This document shows, in pieces, positions 54,300 through 64,000 of a DNA stretch of 64,000 nt. A program made the position numbers and the translations under genes. The notes under the pieces are model-generated. The model had not been told where the DNA came from, made no database searches, and saw only the letters and a program-made list of their open reading frames with translations. This DNA comes from Coremacera marginata. Lineage: Eukaryota; Arthropoda; Insecta; Diptera; Sciomyzidae. Positions within the stretch are counted from its first letter, which is position 1. Each line of letters starts with the position of its first letter. The stretch is from contig OU612045.1 of NCBI GenBank assembly GCA_914767935.1, forward strand, positions 45,134,080 to 45,198,079. Direction: 5' to 3'.

Positions 54300-55390
54300 A
54301 CTCTAATAGAGTTCAACAGAAAGAAGCGACCGCTCCTTTGGCTTCGATTGTTTAAATTCATTGAGTTACATTAACAAACAAAACAAAAATTGGCAATTAT
54401 GATATCTTGGCCTTGGTTATAAAAACAAGTCATATTGGCCTAATAATAGCATTAGAATTTATGCAAATACTTGCGAGGAAAACTTTTCAAATAAATACAG
54501 CAACAACAACAACACAAAACAAATTCACTAACAATGCACTAATATTAAAAAGCTTCTTTAATAGCGCAACGAAGCGTTAAACAAATACAACCAAATTTGG
54601 CTTAAATGCGATGGAAATGAATGAGCACAAGCCACAAAAGCCAGGCAGCACAACGAAGCTGTATTAAGGCAGCTTAAAAGGACCACAAAAAAAGAACCAA
54701 CAAAAAAAACACAAAAACCTACAACAACAAACGACAGACACAGGCCACCAAAGGCTTGTGTTCGAGTTCCTATAATGTTGACTACATTGGCTGCTCATCA
54801 GCCAACAGCAACAATATTTAAATCTTCTAACACAAAAAAAGAAAAAAAAAATTACCAGGCCAAATATACAGAGAAAACAGCCAAAGTTTATTCTGGACGG
54901 TTCAGTTCAGTTCAGTTTTTGTAGCCATCTTGCCAGAAGGTGGCCAACAATTTGTAAGCATCAACAGCATCGACAGCATTAGTAGCGGCAGCGGCCATTT
55001 AGGCAACCTGGCAACCTGATAGTAGCATGAAATGAAAACTTCGCGCATGTGTCCGGAATGCTTAATTTATGTAGAAAATAATGCAAATGTTCGCGAGCAG
55101 AAATTCAATATTCAACGAAAATGCAGCTTACGGATAATGTTGATGATGTTTGCCAGAGAATTGATGCTGCAGCAAGCTGGAAGGTTAAAACATGGAGCTG
55201 TTGTACGTAAGCCAAAGGCTTTTGGTATTTACGGTTTGTAAATGCAACTGAAGACAGAAACTTGGTGTTTTCTAGCTCTGGCTACAGAGTGTTTTTCATG
55301 CTCTAATTACAAGTATTATGACCAAATTGTAATAAGGATAAAATTTAAGGATTAAGAACAGGCAAAATTGTGGGCGTCAAAGGTGCTATC
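54300..55390. other. Unassigned region
   Basis: No supported gene. CAA-rich and A-rich stretches (54500-54560, 54680-54740) and a 'gttcagttcagttcagtt' repeat (about 54900), reminiscent of TCAGTT initiator sequences, are present, but no start codon with a sustained frame follows. Confidence 0.3.
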
Positions 55391-55393
55391 TTA

Positions 55394-56227
55394 TGGTGTT
55401 TTCGTTTCTACAAAAAAATGTTGACCTACCACAGTGCAACATTTTTCAAGTGTTACACTCAACCCTGAAAAAGTGCAGGTTTTTGCATACTAAGAAAAGA
55501 ACACACAACACTGCCCTGCTTACTCAATCAGCTGATTTATTTGTGGGCGCCAAAAATAAAAAAATCGTTGAAATAATAAAAAAGATAAACAATGGAACCA
55601 GAAGGGCCAAGCTGCAGCAAAATATTTATTGGTTGTTTTAAACCTGAAGTTGTTTTTAAACTGCAAATTAAAAACAAGAAGAATAATAGGAATTTATTTT
55701 TATAATGTTTAACAAAAAGATATTACCTCTCTGTCCGTATATGCATGGATAACATCCACCACAAAATCTTTCACATGAGTTCGTTCTTCTCTGTTTGTGA
55801 AAAGCACAGAATATTCCTCACCTTCTGAAGATGATGATAAAGACTCCAACAAGTCATATAAACAATTTTGAGCCAAAAAAACACAATTATTATACGTATA
55901 TGCCATTATTTAATATGATAGCAAAAATATTTATAACAATTCAAAATGTCAAAAGTGTCAAGTTATGAATGAATATATTTATCCTTGTCTAACACACGCA
56001 GTTCATAATATTTTCGTTTAACGCAATCAGCTGATTTTCAGGGCAACACTCTCTCCTGATAAAGTTTCGCAGGGCAACAAATGTGCCTTTTTTGCCCTAT
56101 ATAAATGTAACATTTTAAGAAACGAACACAGAGTTTTTTCACCCGCTTGCACTTCTTTTACAATCGAACACGAAAAAAGAAGAGGGCAATGAAAGGGCAA
56201 CATTTTTTGGTAGAAACGAAAACGCCA
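55394..56227 (-). mobile_element. Harbinger-like element, 834 bp, internally deleted
   Basis: The left end TGGTGTTTTCGTTTCTAC and the inverted right end TGGCGTTTTCGTTTCTAC, extending through AAAAAATGTTG, are flanked by TTA on both sides (55391-55393 and 56228-56230). A 3-bp TWA duplication is characteristic of PIF/Harbinger. The minus-strand frame 55906-55709 ('NCLYDLLESLSSSSEGEEY', 'VKDFVVDVIHAYTD') resembles the N-terminus of a Harbinger transposase; the catalytic part is missing. Confidence 0.75.
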
Positions 56228-56230
56228 TTA

Positions 56231-57109
56231 GAAATATTGCTTGCCAATGTCGAATTTTTCGAAAAAATACTCGATAACAGGCTTTTATGATTTTCGTTTT
56301 TGAGCTAATAATTTTCTCTGTGTAAACTATATGCATGGAAATAATAAAAATAAACTTTATAAGTTATGTAAGCATTAGTGTTTAACTAAAACGAAAAACG
56401 AAATGGCAATTTCAGTCCTTGAAGGGCTTTGACCGAGCTTCTTATTAATAATTGTGTGTTACAACTTATTTTGTTAATTACTCAATGCATACAAAACAAC
56501 AATCCAAATACCAAACATCAAATCGATTAAAACTGTTGAAATAACTTAATATATATCTCATAAATGCAAACCATTCAAAATAATTATCTTTGATTTATAT
56601 GAGTATGTTTGAATATGTTTTATACAAGAAGGCAACTAATCAAACTAAAGGAAACTTAATTAGCATCAATTAATTTAGTTCAACTTAACGCATACAACTA
56701 AGGAACGAATGAATTTATTAGATAAGCATTTGATGCACTAATTATACATAATTCAATCTTTCAATGAATATGTGTTACCACCGCCACATCAAAAGCGGTA
56801 ATTTATTAAATTAATTAAGCAATTATCAGTTTAAGTCTAAGGCAGAGAATAACAACAATTCAAAATACTTAATTATGAAATCAACAACATTCAAAGAAAA
56901 CTCCAATAAATCGTAATTTTGGAGAGAGATGCTTATGTTAAACTAATATATGTTGTGAGGGTGGTTTTATAGAAGGCTGAGGTAGCTCAGCCAACCTAGG
57001 CTCATATAAAGGATTCACTAACCTTCGGTCAATAAAAAACACGCAGTAGTTTTCAATTCAAGCCTTAAGTTTTATCGGCAAATTACTGGTTCTTGGTAAA
57101 TTTATAATA
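56231..57109. other. AT-rich interval, nothing recognised
   Basis: No gene and no clear repeat ends were seen between the Harbinger-like and the TAGGGTGG-ended elements. Confidence 0.35.
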
Positions 57110-57117
57110 CTATTTAT

Positions 57118-60100
57118 TAGGGTGGAGCGTTTGTTTTTTTTTTTAAATTTATGTGAACGACTAGTGCTCAAAAGTTGTAAGTGGATTCAGAAAGTATGTC
57201 TGTAAAGTTTAAAGTCAATCGCACAAGGTCTTAGGATTCCATTTTCGTTCGAAAACTGAAAAATACAACATTTAACAATTTACATAAAATAACAGCTTTC
57301 AGCTAATCTTAAAAATTCTGACTACCCAGATTTCACCACGTGGAGGTAGCTGTCTTTTGAAATCCATTTTTTTTTAATTTTTTTTTTTGTTTTGTTTTTT
57401 AATTTTTTGTTTTTTTTTTTGTTTTTTTTTAATTTTTTTTTGTTTTTTTTTTTTTTTTAATTTTTTTTTATTTTTTTTTTATTTTTATTTCATGACTGTA
57501 ATAAAACCATTTTGTTTAAAATCCATATAAAATTTCATATTTTTCATAAATTGTTTTCATATTTATCTCCATTTTTATTTTTTTTATATATTAAAACGAA
57601 AAAAAAAAATAATTTGTGTTTCAAAATTTGGCTCTTTAATTTTGTTCAAGACTTTTCTGGTAGTCAGATTTTGTCTCAAATTTAGGAAGCGTTTTTCTTG
57701 ATGCAGTTCTTACACGAATAAACCCGTCTCTATTCTCTTCTCCACAGACGAGAGCTGATGCTTCCGTTACGAGTTTAACGCAACGTTCTACTGCTTGTGA
57801 GTGGCAGGGGAATTTGAAGAGCTCTGCTATCTCTGGAGCATTTACATCAAATTCTTTTAAAAATTCATTAGAAAATTTCCTTAAAAGCGGAGGGACATAA
57901 ATTTTATTTGTTTGCCAGTCAATCATTTCGGTGAAATCTTTGGCAGAAAAGTTTATATTTGGCACTTCGAAAAGTCGAACTGGTGTGTCAGCGGAGTCAA
58001 CATATGATCTTATTTCAAAAAATTCGTCTAATAGCGAGCTCCTGAATATGCTGTCTTTCATGAGAAAGCATGGCAAGCAAAATGTTTTCCGAATGCGCAA
58101 AAAAACCATTGCGCTGGATAACGGGGTCTATGATATTTCGTACCGATCTGTCAAGATTTCTAGATTTGCTGATCATGCTCCACAAATGCAAACTTCCATG
58201 CTTACATGTAGGATTTCTTTTTATTTCGAACCAAACTGGTGCATACACTTTAACAACAAATTTTGCCAGTGTTTGAAGATTTTTATTTGGTTTTTCCTGG
58301 GATGCATACAAACGAAGAATGCGATTAGCGGTTGTTAGCCATCGTGAGTGAACCATTTTGCCAGGATTTCTATGAGCAAGGTCTGGTGTTAAGTTGTTAT
58401 CAGAAATAGCTGTTGTCATTTGGTACAAATATTTCTGATCTGTACTGAGTTCAGAAAAGTCCATGATTGGTAACTCTGAAGCAATTGGTTTGAAATTTGC
58501 TGTTGGAAAAGTCTCACAAATCAGAAGTTTTCTTCCAATTGGACCAGAAAATGCTTTAGGGCCAACAGTTCTGCCATCTAGTTTTAGGAACAAATGTCGT
58601 AATGGGAGCTCATTGCAATGTAGAAGGCATATAAACCATTGCAAAGGCTTATGCAGTTCTAATTCTACCAAATCTTAACACTCCCCCATTCTTTCCGGTA
58701 TTCACTGCAGTCCCGTCACATCCGATCGCAACTAAATTTTTTGTATCAAGTTTCTTTCTAGCCAGGTAACCGCAAAGATCAGTTTTTATTGATAGAGCTG
58801 TGCTAGAGGAAGGAGTAAAATGACCAATATATTCTGAGCTTGGTTCAGAAACAAGCACAATATGCTCTTCTGAATCGGTTTTTCTTTTTAAATGGTTTCC
58901 AGATCTTATTTGGGATATGGTTTGATCTTTTCTTCCATCGAAATAAATGCCATGTAATTCCAGACCTTGCGTTGGTTGAGAACTTTGAGTATCGGCTCTA
59001 GCGGCTTTACGTGCTCTTCGAATTTTATGGCGATCGACGGCCATGCTAGAGTTCTCAGGACCAACCAATCCTAAATCTTTAAGTGTGGAGCTAACCACTA
59101 TTGCAGCTGCTCGATCCGAAATTCCGTACCTATCGCAAGCTATTGCTACACTGGGAAATTTAACATTATTATTGCGGGATGAGGTGCTTGCACTTTCATT
59201 TTCTGTATTTGAAGTAATATGTTGCGATACGATGTCTGAGCTTTGATAATCTGCGGAAATAGATGATTCCAATATTATAGATCGATTTGCGTCTTCAGAT
59301 TCAGAATCTATATCAGAATCGAAAGATATTGTACGAGTATCTGCTGACCCTGTTGCAGATGTAAGATTTTGGGCATTGTGGAGTCTTGTTTGGTCAGCCA
59401 TTTTACTATTTCTTCGTTTTTGAAGCTTATTTGTTGTAACAACGTCCACTACACCAATAACCATCTTTCTACAATTTCTCTGATCCAACAGGAAAGGTCT
59501 TTCCAAAATAGGAACTTTTTTTATACACCGGCAAGCAGAAAAATCGACGCACTTGCAAGAACATACATCGAAAAGTTTACCATTGTACTTGGATATAAAA
59601 GCCTTGCATTTTAATATAAAAACTTGTTGTTTATTTGAATATTTTTTAATTTTTTGCATTTGCTCATGAAAATCTTTTATTTTTGTAATGATTCTTGGCA
59701 TACTTAAAATTGGTAAAGAGGCCTTTTCCCATATTGATATTATTTTTTTTGACAGTATTATAGAAATTTCCGAAAAACTTTTATGGAAGTTTGAATTTTC
59801 TAAACTTTTTTGAATAAATGTGTAGCATTTTGCTACATCAACGTAAGTAGGGAGCTTATTTTGATCAAAATCAGAAGCCTGACCAAAAATTGGACAATTA
59901 AAGTAATTGCGCGTATTTGGCATATTGTGCGCAACACGATAACGTTGAAATTTCCGCGCCTCTGTCCGTACAATTAATGTGTGAGCCGCTAATGAAATAA
60001 ATTTGAATATTCTGTTATGATGCACAAACAAAGGAAGCGTCGATAAATGTAGTTCGAAGTATTTTACACAACAAAAACTTTTGGTTGTGTGTATGTTGTT

Positions 60101-60628
60101 GTCATTAAGATGTAGTCGATCGAAGCTAGCCTGGTTTGACTGCAATCGTTGCTTTGTTTAAAAATGTAAGCGAAAAACCAAAGCTTTATTTTCAATTGCA
60201 AATTGTAAATTTCAATGCCAAATCAAATCAAAAATTAAATTTACCTAAACGCTTAGCTTAAGCTTATACGTCAACACGTCGAAAAAATGTTCTGCTCGAA
60301 TTCACACGATCAAGGACTTGAGTCAAAAAGTATCGACCCGTCACGTAAGTAATTAAAGTATTAAATATCATTTAACAGCTTAAAGTAACCCAAATTTGTA
60401 TTTTCTAGTTTTGCAGATTACATTAAAAATATATAATACTGAACAACATTAATTTGGTTCTAACTATTAAGTTGAATTTTCAAATTAAAAATGGAATCCT
60501 TAGACTTTGTCTGATTGACCTGAAACTTTTCAGTAATACTTTTCAAAGCCTCTCACAACTTTTGAGCACTAGTCGTTATCGAAATTCACATTTCTTTTCT
60601 TTTTCTTTAGCTCGACGCTCCACCCTAC
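57118..60628 (-). mobile_element. 3.5-kb DNA transposon with TAGGGTGGAGCG ends
   Basis: TAGGGTGGAGCG begins at 57118 and its inverted copy ends at 60628, flanked by the perfect 8-bp duplication CTATTTAT (57110-57117 and 60629-60636). The inverted repeats continue inward, imperfectly, for about 130-190 bp with the conserved core 'aacgactagtgctcaaaagttgt'. The interior is one minus-strand gene. An 8-bp duplication with TAGGG ends fits hAT (Ac-like) or P-type elements, but the protein does not show a clear hAT dimerisation domain, so the superfamily stays open. A T-rich stretch (57360-57600) follows the gene. Confidence 0.9.
57636..59923 (-). pseudogene. Transposase of the TAGGGTGG element, about 760 codons, two 1-nt frameshifts
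   Basis: The likely start is the ATG at 59923 (MPNTRNYFNCPIFGQ...LPTYVDVAKCY), the natural N-terminus of this family as I recall it; the open frame extends upstream without an ATG. It continues with a cysteine motif (CSCKCVDFSACRC), 'FLLDQRNCRKMVIG', 'SVAIACDRYGISDRAAA', 'LHGIYFDGRKDQT', 'NLVAIGCDGTAVNTGKNGG', 'LQWFICLLHCNELPLRHL', 'LDGRTVGPKAFSGPIG' and, near the C-terminus, 'CHSQAVERCVKLVTEASA' and 'RDGFIRVRTASRK'. Frame changes occur near 58670 and 58025; each is repaired by removing one T from a T-run. Otherwise the gene is open. The family is a widespread arthropod transposon protein that I cannot name. The IGCDGT Asp is a candidate catalytic residue. Confidence 0.8.
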
Positions 60629-60689
60629 TATTTATACTATAAATTATATATATAAATTATAATACTATAAATAATACTATTTTTGCAGC

Positions 60690-61000
60690 GCAAGGTCTTA
60701 AAGTAGTCCCTTATCATTGGCGACTGGGTATGAGCGAGTCTGGGTGGCGGTCTGATATCGAGTGTGTTGTATTGGCGGTTAAATCTATCAACGATAGCTG
60801 GTGATTCGGTTAGTCAGTATGACGATTCGAGTAGTCGGTATGATAATTCGGGTAGTCGGCGTCGGTATTAGAACTATCGGAGAAATGATAGAAGGAATAG
60901 TGGAAACTATAGGCAAATGGCCAGTGGGCACAGAAACGTTGTTGGAAGAATCAGTGACTGGTTCACACCATATTCAATATCACTAGGCAATAATTAAAGC
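60690..61000 (+). other. Degenerate coding-like stretch
   Basis: One plus frame reads as a Ser/Arg/Tyr-rich repeat (DSVSQYDDSSSRYDNSGSRRRY, then NYRRN, NSGNYRQ, SDWFTPYSISL) with a stop. It resembles the basic tail of a retroelement Gag, but evidence is thin. Confidence 0.25.
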
Positions 61001-61387
61001 AGAGAATATTTGTAGCCACTTTGATGGAAAAATCAACAGCTGATTCGAAGTCAGTGCAGCGCACAAGACAGCAAAACAGTAGTGGCAGAAGGACTGCACA
61101 GAGCCAGTAACTTATTCACACAAGAAAAGCAGCAGTACTTCAATAGATCTGCGCCGAAACTTTGGTGAAAGAATCATGCACAGAACACATTGACGACGAC
61201 TGTCAAATTTTTGAAGTGAAACTTTTATAGCCGCGTATACAACAATACGATGAGTTAGAAGGGGGTAAATCCAATGTAGCAAAATGGTTCTTATGAAAAC
61301 AACAACACAGCAATTCACTGCACTAGTTGTATAAATCGAAAAATTTTTCTATTTAAATTTAAATTTTTTTATATTTTTGGTTCCACT

Positions 61388-61458
61388 GAGGATTAAACAC
61401 AGTACGATGTGATCCATAGTCGGCAGTTCTAAACACTCGGCCACGTAGACATATTTAG
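61388..61458 (-). other. tRNA-Ser-like pseudogene or SINE head
   Basis: The minus-strand reading has 'GTGGCCGAGTGTTTAGA' (D-arm and A box of tRNA-Ser), 'GACTATGGATC' in place of the anticodon arm and 'TGTTTAATCCTC' as a decayed B box. The anticodon loop does not give a Ser anticodon, and the T-arm is damaged, so it is not functional. Confidence 0.5.
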
Positions 61459-61641
61459 TTGAGTAGCTCATACTTATGTTAAATCAACAATCAGTAGTTC
61501 TCTCTTTCTTTTATGATTGAATTGTGTCTTTCGTTCAATACTCTCAAAGTACAGTACGGTCTAAAAATTTGAATCTGAACGTAGCTTTTTTCAGAACATT
61601 AGCATACTTTTAGGCATTTTTCAAATTGAGTTTTGATAAAT

Positions 61642-61908
61642 TCAGATTGATTGCATTGATTGATTTGGAAACAGCACATGCTGCAATATTATCGAATGCA
61701 ACTTTGAATTTAAAATTGTTTTTTCCATAGATCTGTGAATTTCCATATAACTATCGTATCTTGCATATAAATCAAATAATGTTTTTAACTCACATTTATA
61801 TCGAAATAAAAATATTTTCGCATGCTGCGGTATTTTAACACACAAAATACTGGATACAAGTTCTTCCATTAGCAACTGAGCTGTCAGATTACGTACGATA
61901 CGTTGCAC
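61642..61908 (-). other. Unrecognised open frame of 88 codons at the Transib end
   Basis: The frame (LTAQLLMEELVSSILCVKIP, FRYKCELKTLFDLYARYDSYM, EIHRSMEKTILNSKLHSIIL) has a balanced composition unlike the surrounding AT-rich noise, but no ATG-led start is evident and no family is recognised. It may be coding sequence of a host gene or another element interrupted by the Transib insertion. Confidence 0.25.
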
Positions 61909-64000
61909 ATAGGTAGGTTTTTAGGTTTTATGCGGCCAAAATTATTTTAGTTGCTATAACTATTCTAAATGACATAATTGATAATAAAAAACAACTTTCT
62001 GTTGAAATTTTAAATATTTATTAAAGAAAATAAAAAAAAAAAATAAAAATTAAAAAATTCAAAAACACAGCCAAAAAAAATATATTTCAAAATGTAAATT
62101 TTAAACGTTTCTGAGTAATGAATTTACGTATCCCCTCGACAGTCGACACATACTCCATGCCAATTCGTTACTCCAGATCCTCATCGTCCGAGGATTCTGA
62201 TGAAGCGGAGTCTAGTTTGGTGGGTAGAAGCATATCTAAAGTCTCCGGAGAAAAGTATTTAGACATTTTTTTTCTCCTTCTTTGTTTTACACTAATACTG
62301 CTAATGAGCGGATCAGAGCTCAATAATAGTCTGTTATAGATGTCGCGGTTACACTGCTCGCGGGAAAATTTTCTTGCGTAATTTTCTCTGTACATGCGAA
62401 AGTGCTTATTTCGGGCCTCTTGAGCCTCCTCTGACAATTGGCCTATTGGGAGAAGTGAATTCTCTATTATGGCAGCACCATGTATGAGCACTTTGTGCAA
62501 AGTAGGGGTCATCGGGTGCCACGAATAATGCTGCACGTATAATTTGGCGGTGTCTAGTGCATACTCATCATATTTCTTGACGTCAATAATGTATCCACTT
62601 GAAATCGTTTCTAAAATTACTTTTAGTCTGTAAATTAAATCGAAATTCACTCCAGTTATGTCGGAGGCTAATTGGGGGTCGAAAAATCTACGGCTGGTGT
62701 TTCCATCATTTGTATTCCCATAGTTGCACTTGGGCATGTCAATGAGTAACCCGGTTTCAATTTTAAACCTGTTTTGGATTTTTTGTTTAGCGGCCAATTC
62801 CAAGTCTTTTTCTTCAGTCGTTTTTTTCTGTCGGTATTTTTCAACTTTAAGTTTATAGCCCAAGTGCAAAACACTCTCCATAATTCTGATTCTGGCATGT
62901 AGCACAGATATTCCAAAGTCTAAAGTTTCAGGACTTACATCATATTTTTTGCTTAGATTGTTAAAATCTTTTAAAGTGGTTTTACAAATAAAGCATCGAC
63001 TGGTAGACTTAGTGTCGGTTGCAGCTTTGCAAACCTTGCCATCAATTATAGTCATCTTGAAAATGTGCTTTTAGGTAAATTTATTTCCATTTATTTCGAT
63101 TTCGGTAGGAGCCAAATTCTTTACCGACTCTTCAACGTAACTGATTTCTTCTTTGGTCACATCATTGTTTTCTTTCAGAAATCTGAATCTTATAGGCCGG
63201 CAATACCGGGGGGATGATGGAGAAAGATTCTCCCAAATAACTTTGTTGTTACCCTTGCTACAAAGTATTTGTAAAGGGACAAATGAGCTCAAAAATATAT
63301 TGGCGTCCGAATCAGCAGGATTTTCAAACTTTTGTTTATAACTGGCTTGCTGGGAGCCATCACATCCCCATTTACTTATAATTGTTAAAGTCTGTCTATA
63401 TTCTTCACTAATAGTTAAAAGTACTTCCTCTAAGTACATTGAAAGGCGCATAAGAGTTATGTCAATAAGACTTTGCAAAGTACTCTCTGCATACAGACTC
63501 GTCACTTTTATGTGTTCTTCAGGCGGATAGCATTCTTTTTTGGCGTCTAATAATCTGTCGTAGCAAGGATAAAGCGACTTATTTGTCTTACGTATGATTT
63601 CATATTGCTGTCTTGTAAGGTCGGCCTCTATAAACATCGCCAATGCTACTTGAGGTGTTAATATATTGTGTTTGTCGGGTTCACTCGATGACTTGTAAGC
63701 ATTTTTGTATTTTTCTGCTCTTGTTGGCGAGTTTGTGATTTCTTTAAGGATTTCTGATGCATTTCGAAGTCCCTTAGCTCTCAAAGTTGACTGAGCAGCA
63801 TGAATGATAATAGAATCATCTACGGCCGAGCGAACTACTTCAGTTTTGCGACGCTTGCTACTCTCACTTGACTCTTCAAATGATTTTGAAGGGTGGCCTG
63901 CGCGATTTTGGGCTTGGACTGGGATTTCAAACGTCCCATTTAACCATGAATGGTTTGATGTTAAGAAATATTCTTCTCTTCTTTGTGCTTTATACCATTT
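61906..64000 (-). mobile_element. Transib element, right part beyond window
   Basis: A Transib transposase gene occupies the minus strand to the window edge. The probable 3' end of the element is CACATAGGTAGG at 61906; Transib ends begin with a CAC heptamer-like motif, and this is the only suitable one on this side. The opposite end and the 5-bp duplication lie outside the window, so the boundary is unproven. Confidence 0.65.
62168..64000 (-). pseudogene. Transib (RAG1-like) transposase, N-terminus off the edge, one nonsense codon
   Basis: The frame is open from the edge at 64000 to 63074, is interrupted by a single TAA (63071-63073) and continues in the same frame to 62168. In order it shows 'WLNGTFEIPVQ', an acidic/Ser-rich and basic stretch, 'ISKWGCDGSQQASYKQKFE' (first catalytic Asp), 'SSPRYCRPIRFRFLKE', 'MTIIDGKVC' (second Asp), a zinc-binding-like 'CFICKTTLKDFNNL', 'GNTNDGNTSRRFF', 'GQLSEEAQEARNKHFRMYREN' (candidate third acidic residue, cf. 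the RAG1 E..NK.FR region) and 'NRLLLSSDPLIS' before an acidic tail. This is the Transib superfamily, from which the RAG1 core is thought to derive. About 610 codons are visible. Apart from the one stop the gene looks intact. Confidence 0.88.

Noticed and set aside
61388..61458. Functional tRNA-Ser gene
   Set aside because: Anticodon loop and T-arm are degraded and no closed acceptor stem can be formed.

Overview
This is eukaryotic, AT-rich, transposon-dense DNA, most likely from a higher fly (Brachycera: Schizophora). The evidence is small GT-AG introns, a pseudogene close to the fly activin-type R-Smad (Smox), an errantivirus-type LTR element primed by tRNA-Ser, and mariner, piggyBac, hAT, Harbinger and Transib relatives. 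A diverged repeat family at 10.5 and 11.5 kb resembles one I associate with tephritid fruit flies; that is a weak lead. Nothing bacterial (operon, CRISPR, RBS) is present.

Layout. 0.6-4.35 kb: decayed non-LTR retrotransposon. 5.89-7.93 kb: complete but dead piggyBac element between TTAA duplications. 8.80-15.75 kb: the only host gene I can support, three exons encoding 119 residues, with transposon debris (mariner scrap, 152-bp tandem array) in its 6.1-kb second intron. 16-30 kb: degenerate A-rich repeat of roughly 480 bp, split by (a) an 18.5-25.6 kb block of 'cagcgccctctgg' repeats holding a young 2,983-bp LTR element and a near-perfect 9-bp satellite, and (b) a non-LTR fragment joined to a mariner. 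31.94-34.08 kb: hAT element with 8-bp duplication. 34.83-35.90 kb: Smad2/3-type pseudogene split by a 0.69-kb foldback. 37.5-40.6 kb: non-LTR element split by a 1.49-kb TA-flanked element with two tRNA-like modules. 41-46.7 kb: terminal-inverted-repeat and tandem-repeat debris.

47.07-54.30 kb is the most unusual locus: a DNA transposon with about 33-bp terminal inverted repeats, internal repeats of the same motif and a DUF7869-like gene (five in-frame stops, no frameshift). Its short intron contains a 4,250-bp palindrome (two 2,097-bp arms, 56-bp spacer, 6-bp duplication), each arm carrying a piggyBac transposase fragment. Then come a Harbinger-like element (55.39-56.23 kb), a nearly intact 3.5-kb transposon with TAGGGTGG ends (57.12-60.63 kb) and a Transib (RAG1-related) element running off the right edge.

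The genes do not form a pathway. The window is mainly a record of nested insertion, and element boundaries, duplications and nesting order give the relative ages. All family names come from reading translations and motifs by eye; no database search was run.
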